Source: LMUY01 sp965276785 (lineage in GTDB: Bacteria > Pseudomonadota > Alphaproteobacteria > Acetobacterales > Acetobacteraceae). From it: a stretch of 64,000 nt of DNA. A model generated the notes under the pieces. That model worked only from the letters and a program-made list of their open reading frames with translations, did not search any database and had not been told where the DNA came from. A program made the translations under genes and the position numbers. The stretch is taken from contig OZ255629.1 in the NCBI GenBank assembly GCA_965276785.1, forward strand, positions 3,348,001 to 3,412,000. The letters are read 5' to 3'. Within the stretch, counting starts at the first letter, position 1. Every line of letters starts with the position of its first letter. Positions 41,732 to 49,287 of the stretch are shown piece by piece.

Positions 41732-41956
41732 ATGAAGTTTCTTTTTGCCCTTGCCACCATCGCAGCCTTGGGCTTTGCGATGCCACAGGCCCATGCTGCC
41801 GGCTGCTTATCGGGCGGAGCGGTAGGCGGGGTTGCGGGCCACATGGCAGGCCACCATGCCGTGCTTGGCGCCGCCGCCGGCTGTGCTGTCGGCCACCACG
41901 AGGCGGCCAAGCGCAGGCGCCAGGCTGTCAATCAGCAAACCCAGCAGCAACAGTAG
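41732..41956 (+). CDS. Small secreted glycine-rich Gln-tailed protein 2
   Basis: A 74-residue protein with a signal peptide (KFLFALATIAALGFAMPQAHA) and a mature part AGCLSGGAVGGVAGHMAGHHAVLGAAAGCAVGHHE that resembles a glycine zipper. Two Cys and several His are present, so metal binding is possible. The C-terminus is Lys/Arg-rich then Gln-rich (QQTQQQQ). It follows the other Gln-tailed gene by 13 bases. Related short Gly-zipper proteins associate with outer membranes in other bacteria; that is only a hint. Confidence 0.68.
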   Translation: MKFLFALATIAALGFAMPQAHAAGCLSGGAVGGVAGHMAGHHAVLGAAAGCAVGHHEAAKRRRQAVNQQTQQQQ

Positions 41957-42005
41957 CATTTGCAGACACACCCCTCTCCTGCTTGCTGGCGGGAGAGGGG
42001 TGGAC

Positions 42006-42491
42006 TTAGATGCTTGCCGGCGGCCGTTCTTGCTCGGACGGCATGGCGGGGCGTTCGCTCAGCGCGTCACGAATCTGCTCCAGCAATACCTCGCTCCGGG
42101 TGGGCTCGATGGTTGGCTCAGCCGCCTCTTTGCGCTGGAACGCGGTCAGCAGCTTCACCACCCAAAAAATCGCGAACGCAATGATCAAGAATTGTATGAT
42201 CGCGTTGAGGAACAAACCGACATTCAGCGTCACCGCACCGGCTCGCTGAGCGGCATCCAGCGTCGGTTGCGATTGGCCTTTTAGCGTGACGAAAACGTTG
42301 GTGAAATCCACCCCGCCGACCAGCAAACCAATGATGGGCGTGAAGATGTCTTTGACGAGGCTCGACACGATAGCGGTGAACGCGGCGCCGATGATGATGC
42401 CGACCGCCAAGTCCACGACGTTGCCGCGCATGACGAAGGCCTTGAACTCGGCGATCCAGCCAGGCGTGTGAATGTGAATCGGTGGCTGCAT
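42006..42491 (-). CDS. mscL: Large-conductance mechanosensitive channel MscL
   Basis: A 161-residue MscL that opens under membrane tension to release solutes. The N-terminal PGWIAEFKAFVMRGNVVDLAVGIIIGAAF (pore helix) and VDFTNVFVTLKG loop are typical, and the second helix is LNAIIQFLIIAFAIFWVV. The C-terminal tail is slightly longer than usual and acidic (EPTIEPTRSEVLLEQIRDAL). The ATG at 42491 is chosen because the conserved start lies there; the upstream extension to 42620 is not similar to MscL. It diverges from cynS across about 215 bases. Confidence 0.94.
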   Translation of the reverse strand: MQPPIHIHTPGWIAEFKAFVMRGNVVDLAVGIIIGAAFTAIVSSLVKDIFTPIIGLLVGGVDFTNVFVTLKGQSQPTLDAAQRAGAVTLNVGLFLNAIIQFLIIAFAIFWVVKLLTAFQRKEAAEPTIEPTRSEVLLEQIRDALSERPAMPSEQERPPASI

Positions 42492-42707
42492 GGCGTGACC
42501 TTCCCAGGACGATGCCGTTTTATGGCGAAGTCGTAGCGCTGTCACGTAGCCGGACGATCGATTAAGAAATCTGCACAGACCTGTCTGTCTGCCTAAGAAC
42601 CAAGCGGCAATCCCCGTCACGCTCAGCGGCCGGGATTGCCGCAGAGTGGCATGTGCTTTGCTCTTCCCCGAGCCTCATTCCGAGACGATCCCGCGGGAGA
42701 GCCTACC
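42492..42707. other. Divergent mscL-cynS intergenic region
   Basis: 216 bases hold both promoters. No gene or strong repeat is seen. A CynR-type (LysR) regulator gene is not adjacent, so control of cynS is not clear. Confidence 0.4.
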
Positions 42708-43157
42708 ATGAACGACGCCAAGACTGCTTTGGGACACAAAATTGTCGCGGCCAAGAAGTCCAAGGGCTGGACCTGGCCGCAGGTGGCGGAAAAGCTTGGC
42801 CACTCGCCGGTTTGGGTCTGCGCCGCCTGCTTAGGGCAGATGTCCATGACGCCCGAGACCGCGGAGAAGGCCGGCGTACTATTCGACCTCAGCCCCGCCG
42901 AGGTCGACCTGCTGAGCCAAGCTCCGTATCGCGGCTCGCTGCCCACGGAGGTGCCGACGGACCCGCTGATCTATCGGTTCTACGAACTGGTGGTGGTCTA
43001 TGGCACGACGTGGAAAGAACTGATCCAGGAGGAATTCGGTGACGGAATCATGTCCGCAATCGATTTCGATATGACGCTGGAGCGCCAACCCGACCAGAAG
43101 GGCGACCGGGTCAAGATCGGCATGAGCGGCAAGTTCCTGCCGTATAAGCGCTATTGA
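42708..43157 (+). CDS. cynS: Cyanate hydratase (cyanase)
   Basis: A 149-residue cyanase that turns cyanate and bicarbonate into ammonia and CO2. The N-terminal helical domain (KTALGHKIVAAKKSKGWTWPQVAEKLG) resembles a helix-turn-helix. The C-terminal catalytic domain has the active Arg and Glu in YRFYELVVVYG and the Ser in GIMSAIDF. It is complete; the ATG at 42708 gives the family length. No carbonic anhydrase or transporter gene is adjacent. The thiocyanate hydrolase-like genes at 33.7-34.8 kb would fit a broader cyanate/thiocyanate capacity, although they are 8 kb away. Confidence 0.95.
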   Translation: MNDAKTALGHKIVAAKKSKGWTWPQVAEKLGHSPVWVCAACLGQMSMTPETAEKAGVLFDLSPAEVDLLSQAPYRGSLPTEVPTDPLIYRFYELVVVYGTTWKELIQEEFGDGIMSAIDFDMTLERQPDQKGDRVKIGMSGKFLPYKRY

Positions 43158-43218
43158 GCGATCCGGACGGAACAGCGCAACGTTAACCCCCCCCGTCCGC
43201 CGCGCTCGCGACGTTTCG

Positions 43219-44184
43219 TCAGTCAATAACTGGCGGCTGCGGTTTCCAACCGGGACGGGTGGGTTGAAGCGGATGGCGTAGGCGGGTCGCGGCGGTCAGC
43301 GTCCGAGATAGCAGGATTTTGGTGCGCTCGCGCAGGGGAGACGAACCGGGGGCGGATGGTGTGAGCTTGGCCCGGCGAAGCAAGCGGTTCGCTCGATAGA
43401 TCCGCTCCAGCCGCTTCACCGAACGGAGTTCGAAGTTGACACTGAGCGCCACAGAGACGTTTGCGTGGGTTTGAACCCAATGCGGTGCGAATACCGGGAT
43501 GTGCACGCCGGAGCCGGCATTCAATTCGAACTGCGCCGCCTGTTCCTGCTTGCCTTCGCGGAATGCCACGCTGTTATGGTCGCCGGCGAAATACCGCTCC
43601 CGCTCGCAATCAGTGACGAGCGCAGGATTGGTATGGTCGTAGACGTGGACGGTCTTGTCGCCTGACAATTGCACCAGGAAGTTCACCTCGGCGTCCATGT
43701 GGTAGGGGGTGAGCCGGTCGGGCGAGCTGAGCAGGATCAGCACCTCTCCCACAACAACATCCCGGCGCATCACGTCCCCAGCCAAGTCTACCACTCGGGA
43801 AAGGAAGGCGCTCAGGAGGGGAGCATAGACCCGATCCTGCTCGGCGTGTTTTAGGATCACCATGGAGTTGTTGCCGGCGATGCCGGTGATGGTATGCTCC
43901 AGCGACAAGCGAGCCGCGCTGTTGCGCTCCCACCGGTCATCCAGCCGAGGTTTGCCGTTCGACCAATAGGTGTCCCGGTGATCCGGCATGCGGCGGGCTA
44001 GCGCCAATAGCGACGGCAGCTCGAACAGTTCATGACCGGTAAGGCCATGGTCAAACATGAACGGGTGCCGGTTGTAATTCAGCCAAAACCGCGCCTGCTG
44101 CTCCGGTAGCAGCAGCTGTGGCTTGGGCACGCCGCCCCAGCGCTCTCGCCCCGAAGCCTCGATGACAGCATTCGATACAAGCAT
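43219..44184 (-). CDS. JmjC/cupin-like putative Fe(II) oxygenase
   Basis: A 321-residue protein with a double-stranded beta-helix core. H162-x-D164 in TPYHMDAEVNFLVQLSGDKTVHVYD matches the iron-binding H-x-D of JmjC/FIH-type 2-oxoglutarate oxygenases, and a later His in GVHIPVFAPHWVQTH can complete the facial triad. The N-terminal half is helical, with many Arg. The C-terminal tail is basic. It is probably cytoplasmic. The substrate (protein or small molecule) is unknown. Confidence 0.75.
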   Translation of the reverse strand: MLVSNAVIEASGRERWGGVPKPQLLLPEQQARFWLNYNRHPFMFDHGLTGHELFELPSLLALARRMPDHRDTYWSNGKPRLDDRWERNSAARLSLEHTITGIAGNNSMVILKHAEQDRVYAPLLSAFLSRVVDLAGDVMRRDVVVGEVLILLSSPDRLTPYHMDAEVNFLVQLSGDKTVHVYDHTNPALVTDCERERYFAGDHNSVAFREGKQEQAAQFELNAGSGVHIPVFAPHWVQTHANVSVALSVNFELRSVKRLERIYRANRLLRRAKLTPSAPGSSPLRERTKILLSRTLTAATRLRHPLQPTRPGWKPQPPVID

Positions 44185-44298
44185 GCGAGGCCTTGGCTGA
44201 ACGTCCAGGGCTATATTAGTTCTGCATGCATTAACACACCCTCTACGAGCGGCGACCAGCAGCGCCGACCTTCGCGAACGCCGGGCGGCTGGCTAAAC

Positions 44299-44397
44299 AA
44301 TGATCGCTTCTGGAAGGCGAAGCCTTGATGCTCTAGGTCGTTGTTTGAGGGCTGATTTACGCTTCAGGTTGATCCAATCTGAAGCGGTCCGGCTCTC
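44299..44397. repeat. Palindromic repeat family B, copy 3
   Basis: About 99 bp with ATGATCGCTTC, GATGCTCTAGGTCGTTGTTTGAGG, GCTGATTTACGC and a hairpin CGCTTCAGGTTG-ATC-CAATCTGAAGCG. It is more diverged than copies 1 and 2. It ends 30 bases before the SDR gene start and may affect that gene's promoter. Confidence 0.8.
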
Positions 44398-44427
44398 GCG
44401 TCGTGGCAGCAGAATGGGACGATCGTT

Positions 44428-45171
44428 ATGGAGCGCATCGCGCTTGTCACCGGGGCAGGAGGCGGCATTGGCCGAGCCGCAGCGCTGGCGTTGGCCGCAG
44501 ACGGGTTCACCGTGGTGTTGGCGGGCCGGCGGCAAGATCCGCTGGACGAAACCGCCGCCCTCGCCCGGAATGCGCGGCTGCTGGTTGTTCCCACCGACGT
44601 CACCAATGCCGCATCGGTGGACGCGCTGTTCGCCGCCGTGCGTCGCCAATGCGGCCGGCTGGACGTGCTGTTCAACAATGCTGGCGGCAGCAGCGGAGCT
44701 ACCAATTTCGGCGATCTCAGCGACGAGCAATGGGAGAGCGTCGTCGCGGTGAACCTGACCGGCGTGTTTCGAGTAGCTCGAGGCGCGTTTCGCATGATGC
44801 GGGACCAGACGCCGCAGGGCGGCCGGATCATCAACAATGGGTCGATTTCCGCCCATGCGCCCCGTCCGGGCTCGGCGCCCTACACCGCCACCAAGCATGG
44901 GGTGAGCGGGCTGACCAAGACGATCAGCCTGGATGGACGGCGCTTCAACATCGCTTGCGGCCAGGTGGATGTGGGCAACGCCGCCACCGCGATGACCGCA
45001 CGCATGGCCGGCGGCGTGCCGCAAGCCAATGGCACGATGGCGGCTGAGCCGGTGATGGACGTGGCCAATGTCGCCCGATCGGTGGCGCTAATGGCCTCCC
45101 TGCCGCTCGATGCCAATATTCTGAGCCTGACGGTGATGGCGACCGAGATGCCGTTCGTTGGCCGAGGGTGA
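44428..45171 (+). CDS. Short-chain dehydrogenase/reductase (SDR)
   Basis: A 247-residue classical SDR. The cofactor motif TGAGGGIG lies at residues 8-15 and NNAG at 83-86. The catalytic set is S139 (NNGSISAHAPRPGS), Y152 and K156 (PYTATKHG). It is cytoplasmic and NAD(P)-dependent, with an unknown alcohol or ketone substrate. The adjacent FAD oxidase gene, six bases downstream, suggests that both act on one catabolic substrate. Confidence 0.9.
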   Translation: MERIALVTGAGGGIGRAAALALAADGFTVVLAGRRQDPLDETAALARNARLLVVPTDVTNAASVDALFAAVRRQCGRLDVLFNNAGGSSGATNFGDLSDEQWESVVAVNLTGVFRVARGAFRMMRDQTPQGGRIINNGSISAHAPRPGSAPYTATKHGVSGLTKTISLDGRRFNIACGQVDVGNAATAMTARMAGGVPQANGTMAAEPVMDVANVARSVALMASLPLDANILSLTVMATEMPFVGRG

Positions 45172-45177
45172 GGCGAT

Positions 45178-46284
45178 ATGGCAGGCTTCCAAGCGCCGGA
45201 CGTGCTGGTGGTTGGGGGCGGTGTAGCCGGGCTGAGCGTCGCCTGGCGGCTGAGCAAGGCGGGGGCGCAGGTGACGGTGCTGGAGGCGGAGCCGCATTGC
45301 GGCTACCACAGCAGCGGCCGCTCCGCCGCGATGCTGACGGAGAATTACGGGCCGTTTAGCGTGCGGGCGCTCACCGCGGACAGCCGGACTTTCCTGGCCG
45401 ACCCGCCGGCAGGCTTTGCGGATGTGCCGTTGCTGCAGTCCCGCGGGTCACTGACGGTGGCGCGGGCCGAGCAGGCGGCGCTGTTGGAGGCGGAGTTGGA
45501 GCAGGCCCGGCGGTTCACGCCCTCCATCCGCCCGATCGATCCGGCGGAGGTACTCCGGATGGTGCCGCCGCTGCGCCCGGAAGCGGTGGTGCATGCGATG
45601 ATCGAGCCGGATTGCTGTAGCATCGATGCCGATGCGCTACAGGCGAAGTATCGGCGCGGCTTGCTGGGCGGGAATGGCTGCGTCATCACCGGAGCCTGCG
45701 TTTCGAGCGTGGGGCGGGACGGCGACGCCTGGGTGGTGGAGACGCCGGTCGGCCGGTTTGCTGCTGCCGCGGTCGTAAATGCTGCGGGCGCTTGGGCGGA
45801 TCAGGTGGCTGGGCTGGCCGGGGTCCGGCTGGCCGGGCTGCAGCCGAAGCGGCGTACAGCGGTCATCGTCGACGCACCTGGAAGCGCCGCCTGGCCGATG
45901 GTCAACGACGCGGCCGGGGAACTCTACTTTAAGCCGGATGCCGGCCGCCTGATGGTTTCGCCCGTGGACGCCACGCCCTTCGAACCCGGCGATGTGCAGG
46001 CGGACGAGTTCGAGGTCGCCCTTGCCATGGACCGGCTGACGCGGGCCACCACTCTGCAGCCACGCCGGGTGGCGCATCGCTGGGCAGGGTTGCGCACGTT
46101 TGCGGCCGATGATGCGCCGGTGATCGGCGAGGATGGGCAGGCACGCGGGTTTTTCTGGCTGGCGGGGCTGGGGGGTTTCGGCGTGATGACCTCGCCCGCC
46201 TTGTCCGCGCTTGCAGCCGGAGCGGTGCTTGGGCATGACGTGCCGCCGGGGCTGAGCTGTGAACGGGCGACGCTCGCGCGGTAG
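45178..46284 (+). CDS. FAD-dependent oxidoreductase (DAO family)
   Basis: A 368-residue D-amino acid oxidase/glycine oxidase-like flavoprotein. The N-terminal dinucleotide motif VVGGGVAGLSVAWRLSKAGAQVTVLEAE is at residues 10-37. HSSGRSAAMLTENYG follows, and the C-terminal GLGGFGVMTSPALS completes the FAD domain. The substrate is likely an amino acid, sarcosine-like or hydroxy acid. It follows the SDR by six bases. It is about 30% the length of multi-domain sarcosine oxidases, so it is a stand-alone oxidase or dehydrogenase. Confidence 0.87.
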   Translation: MAGFQAPDVLVVGGGVAGLSVAWRLSKAGAQVTVLEAEPHCGYHSSGRSAAMLTENYGPFSVRALTADSRTFLADPPAGFADVPLLQSRGSLTVARAEQAALLEAELEQARRFTPSIRPIDPAEVLRMVPPLRPEAVVHAMIEPDCCSIDADALQAKYRRGLLGGNGCVITGACVSSVGRDGDAWVVETPVGRFAAAAVVNAAGAWADQVAGLAGVRLAGLQPKRRTAVIVDAPGSAAWPMVNDAAGELYFKPDAGRLMVSPVDATPFEPGDVQADEFEVALAMDRLTRATTLQPRRVAHRWAGLRTFAADDAPVIGEDGQARGFFWLAGLGGFGVMTSPALSALAAGAVLGHDVPPGLSCERATLAR

Positions 46285-46327
46285 TGGCAGCCTGGTGGGT
46301 TGCAAAGAGCAACGCACCCCACCACGA

Positions 46328-46939
46328 CTAGCTGGCTTGGGCGACCTGCTGCCGCATGGCGCTGATTAACGCGTTCACATCGTAATTATGGTGGCTGAGG
46401 AAAGAGGCATAGTCGCTGCGCTGGGTCAGGCGCAAGCTGGTGCCTTCGGCGATCACGTCGATCACCTTGGGCGCCCCGCTTACCGCGCTGACTACCCAGC
46501 GAACATCGGTGGGCGCCTGGTTCGGCCGGGTCACGATCGTGCCGACGAGCGACTCGCCATCGCGTTCGGACGTCTCCGCCATGCGAAAGCTCACGCCGCG
46601 GAACTCGCCGATTTTGCTGGTGATGTTGTCCACCAGAACGGCGTGGAACAGCTTGGTGAAATCAGCCAGTTGCTGCGGCGTAGCGGTGTTGGCGAAGCGG
46701 CCGAGGCAGAACCGGGCGATGGCGTCCACGTCCACGGCTTGGTCGATCAGGGGCCGCAAAGTCCTTTGCTTGTCGGACAAGCTGCCCTCCCCGTTGACCA
46801 CATTGACCAGCTTGGCGCCGAACTGGTCGATGAAACTCTGGGCGGAGGCCGCCTGCTGCGCCCAGCTCGAGCGGGGAGCGAGCACGAGGAGAGAGGCAAG
46901 GGCACCCCAAACGAGCGCTTGGCGTCTGGTAAGCTTCAT
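46328..46939 (-). CDS. mlaC: MlaC/Ttg2D-type phospholipid-binding periplasmic protein
   Basis: A 203-residue protein with a Tat-like signal (MKLTRRQALVWGALASLLVLAPRSSWA) and the MlaC core: FIDQFGAKLVNVVNGEGSLSDKQRTLRPLIDQAVDVDAIARFCLGR. A C-terminal RSDYASFLSHHNYDVNALISAMRQQV follows. It carries phospholipid between the outer and inner membrane Mla complexes. It lies 25 bases downstream of mlaA; the ABC subunits mlaFED are not here. Confidence 0.93.
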   Translation of the reverse strand: MKLTRRQALVWGALASLLVLAPRSSWAQQAASAQSFIDQFGAKLVNVVNGEGSLSDKQRTLRPLIDQAVDVDAIARFCLGRFANTATPQQLADFTKLFHAVLVDNITSKIGEFRGVSFRMAETSERDGESLVGTIVTRPNQAPTDVRWVVSAVSGAPKVIDVIAEGTSLRLTQRSDYASFLSHHNYDVNALISAMRQQVAQAS

Positions 46940-46964
46940 GACGGCAACGTCCTCGACACGGGAT

Positions 46965-47729
46965 CTACTTGGCATACCAATTGGGCACGGTGGTCTTGTT
47001 TTCCGTGCGGATGTTGTCAATCGTACTTTGCCGATTTTGGCGGTAGAGGCTCCTGAAGGTCGCATACGGGTCCAGCGCGGTGCGCTTGATCGAGGCGACC
47101 TGGTCCAACGCACGCTCCCGCGCATCGATGGCGCCGACGCCAATCCGAGCCGCTTCCAAGGTTCGCAGGCCATGTCCGCTGGGGACGTAGGTGAAGGGGT
47201 CGAAGGCAATGTCCACGCCATAGCCGGTCGCGTCACGCGGGTTTGAGGGGCCGAGCACCGGCAAGAACAGGAACGGACCCGAAGGGACGCCCCACAACGC
47301 CAAGGTCTCGCCGAAATCGCTGTCATGCTCGGGGTAGCCGACGCTTGACGCGACATCAAACAAACCGCCCACCCCGGCGGTGGTGTTAATCACAAAGCGC
47401 ATGAACGTGGTGCCGGCCCGGCGCGGCTTGGTTTGTACCACGTCGTTGATAAACAGCACCGGAGTCGTCATATTCTGCAAGACGTTGTGGATGGGATTAC
47501 GTACGACGCTCGGTACGGCATAGCGATAGGCGCGGGCCACCGGCGCGAGGAAGTAGGTGTCGATGCCATCGTTGATGGCGAAGAACACGCGGTTGGTGGG
47601 CTCCAGCGGGTCGTTGTTCTCTTGGTAGTCCTGCAGGGCGGCCTGGTCGGAGGCGGGGGGCTTGGTGGCGCAACCGGCAAGCCCGGCGAGAAACAATGCG
47701 AGAAGCACGAAACGGGCATGCAACGGCAT
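46965..47729 (-). CDS. mlaA: MlaA/VacJ-type outer membrane lipoprotein
   Basis: A 254-residue lipoprotein. The signal ends in the lipobox LAGC (Cys20). The family core is DPLEPTNRVFFAINDGIDTYFLAPVARAYRYAVPSVVRNPIHNVLQNMTTPVLFINDVVQ, then FVINTTAGVGGLFDVA, FGETLALWGV-PFLFLPVLGPSNPRDATGY. MlaA removes phospholipids from the outer leaflet of the outer membrane. The paired mlaC follows, a common alphaproteobacterial order. Confidence 0.94.
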   Translation of the reverse strand: MPLHARFVLLALFLAGLAGCATKPPASDQAALQDYQENNDPLEPTNRVFFAINDGIDTYFLAPVARAYRYAVPSVVRNPIHNVLQNMTTPVLFINDVVQTKPRRAGTTFMRFVINTTAGVGGLFDVASSVGYPEHDSDFGETLALWGVPSGPFLFLPVLGPSNPRDATGYGVDIAFDPFTYVPSGHGLRTLEAARIGVGAIDARERALDQVASIKRTALDPYATFRSLYRQNRQSTIDNIRTENKTTVPNWYAK

Positions 47730-47908
47730 TCAGACATCCTTAACGGTTGCGGCGTCGCCGGTAGCCGAGGCCCGCCCCGGCCTTGTAGCACGGTGCAGCC
47801 AACGTGCAACGCAAGCGGCCACCAGCGTGGTATCTGTGCTGGCTATTGGCACTGTGCTGTGGCGGAATTGCCTTGCTTTGAGGAGCAGTTACCAAGAGTG
47901 AGACGAGC
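47730..47908. other. Divergent mlaA-metF intergenic region
   Basis: 179 bases with both promoters expected. I looked for SAM-type riboswitch cores ahead of metF and found none convincing. A GAGGAGCAG stretch at about 47880 is too far from the metF ATG to be its ribosome site. Confidence 0.4.
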
Positions 47909-48871
47909 ATGAACCAGCTTTCGACCGTGACGCCGCTTCAGCCCACGCTGGAGCGCTGGCTGACAGGGCCTCGATTTGGGGCATTGCCCGCCAAGGACGC
48001 CAGAGCCGCTCCCCCTGCCCTCTCGTTCGAGTTCTTCCCGCCTAAGACCGAGGCGCTGGAGGTCCAGCTTTGGGCTTGCATCCGCCGTTTGGAGCCGCTG
48101 GCGCCGAGCTTCGTCTCGGTCACCTACGGCGCTGGCGGTAGCACGCAGGCACGCACCCATGCCATGGTCAGCCGGATCGTCAAGGAGACGGGTCTGGTGC
48201 CGGCAGCGCACCTCACCTGCGTCGGGGCGAGCCGCGGCGAAGTGGATGACGTGGCGCGGCAGTACTGGGACGCTGGGGTGCGGCACATCGTGGCGTTGCG
48301 CGGGGATGCGCCGGCGGGTGAGAGCTATCGGCCGCATCCCGAAGGGTATGCCTTTGCCAGCGACCTGGTCAGCGGCCTGGCGCGGGTCGCTCCATTCGAG
48401 ATTTCGGTGGCGGCCTATCCGGAGACGCACCCGAACGCGCTCAGCCCAGGCGACGATCTGGACAACCTGAAGCGCAAGCTGGATGCCGGGGCGACACGCG
48501 CCATCACGCAGGTTTTCTTCGAGAGCGGCGCATTCCTGACCTTCCTTGACCGTGCGTTGGCCGCTGGCATCACCGCGCCGATCGTGCCCGGCATCATGCC
48601 CGTGTCGAGTTTCGCGCAAGCCGCTAAGCTGAGTTCAATGTGCGGCACCACCGTGCCGGCATGGCTGGCCGCCATGTTCGACGGCATCGACGCCGACCCG
48701 GAAATCCGCCGGATGGTTGCGGCTTTCGTCGCTGCCGAGCAGGTGCGGCTGTTGCAGGCCAATGGGGTCGACGAGTTCCACTTCTACACAATGAACAAGC
48801 CGGAACTGACATTTGCCATCGCCCACATTCTGGGCGTGCGGCCGAAGCATGCGGCAGGCGAGGCTGGTTAA
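47909..48871 (+). CDS. metF: Methylenetetrahydrofolate reductase
   Basis: A 320-residue MetF making 5-methyl-THF for methionine synthesis. The signatures are SFEFFPPKTEALEVQLW (residues 32-48), PSFVSVTYGAGGSTQARTHA, AHLTCVGASRGEVDD, ALRGDAP, and AYPETHPNA. The (beta/alpha)8 barrel ends with a normal length. An N-terminal extension of about 30 residues precedes the conserved start. Confidence 0.95.
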   Translation: MNQLSTVTPLQPTLERWLTGPRFGALPAKDARAAPPALSFEFFPPKTEALEVQLWACIRRLEPLAPSFVSVTYGAGGSTQARTHAMVSRIVKETGLVPAAHLTCVGASRGEVDDVARQYWDAGVRHIVALRGDAPAGESYRPHPEGYAFASDLVSGLARVAPFEISVAAYPETHPNALSPGDDLDNLKRKLDAGATRAITQVFFESGAFLTFLDRALAAGITAPIVPGIMPVSSFAQAAKLSSMCGTTVPAWLAAMFDGIDADPEIRRMVAAFVAAEQVRLLQANGVDEFHFYTMNKPELTFAIAHILGVRPKHAAGEAG

Positions 48872-48899
48872 GCCCCGGCGTGACGATGTTGGAGCTGCG

Positions 48900-49181
48900 T
48901 CACGGCAACTGGCGCGACAGCGCAATGTCCGCCAGGCCGCCATCCATCGCGTCCAGCAAGGCGGGTAGGTCCGAAGCGCACGCTAGGGCCTGTCCCGTTT
49001 CATCCTCTAGCCGCAACTCCGGCGCATCCAGCACCAGGCGCATGCACTGCCAGGCGCGCGACGCCGTTTCGGGCTCCAAAATGACGGCAAGGTCCGCCCC
49101 GTCCCGCCGGGTGGCGGACCACGTCACCCGATGGTCTTGGCACCATACTCCAAGCGCTTGAAGATCAGCCGCGCGCAGCAT
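48900..49181 (-). CDS. Small hypothetical protein
   Basis: A 93-residue acidic protein starting MLRAADLQALGVWCQDHRVTWS. The ribosome site GAGGTG sits six bases before the ATG at 49181. It could be a beta-alpha fold (AVILEPETASRAWQCMRLVLDAPELRLED). No family is recognised. It is convergent with metF, 28 bases from its end. An in-frame extension toward 49430 runs into the aminopeptidase gene and is not likely. Confidence 0.6.
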   Translation of the reverse strand: MLRAADLQALGVWCQDHRVTWSATRRDGADLAVILEPETASRAWQCMRLVLDAPELRLEDETGQALACASDLPALLDAMDGGLADIALSRQLP

Positions 49182-49287
49182 TCGTTCACCTCGTATTGCC
49201 CGGCCAACTTGGCAGCCATTGCCGAGCGAATAGTTAACGCCGCTATGACATGGCCGTGAGCGGGGGTCTGGCGCACCCGCCATCGGT

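Noticed and set aside
47730..47908. SAM or SAH riboswitch ahead of metF
   Set aside because: No matching core or pseudoknot pattern could be found.
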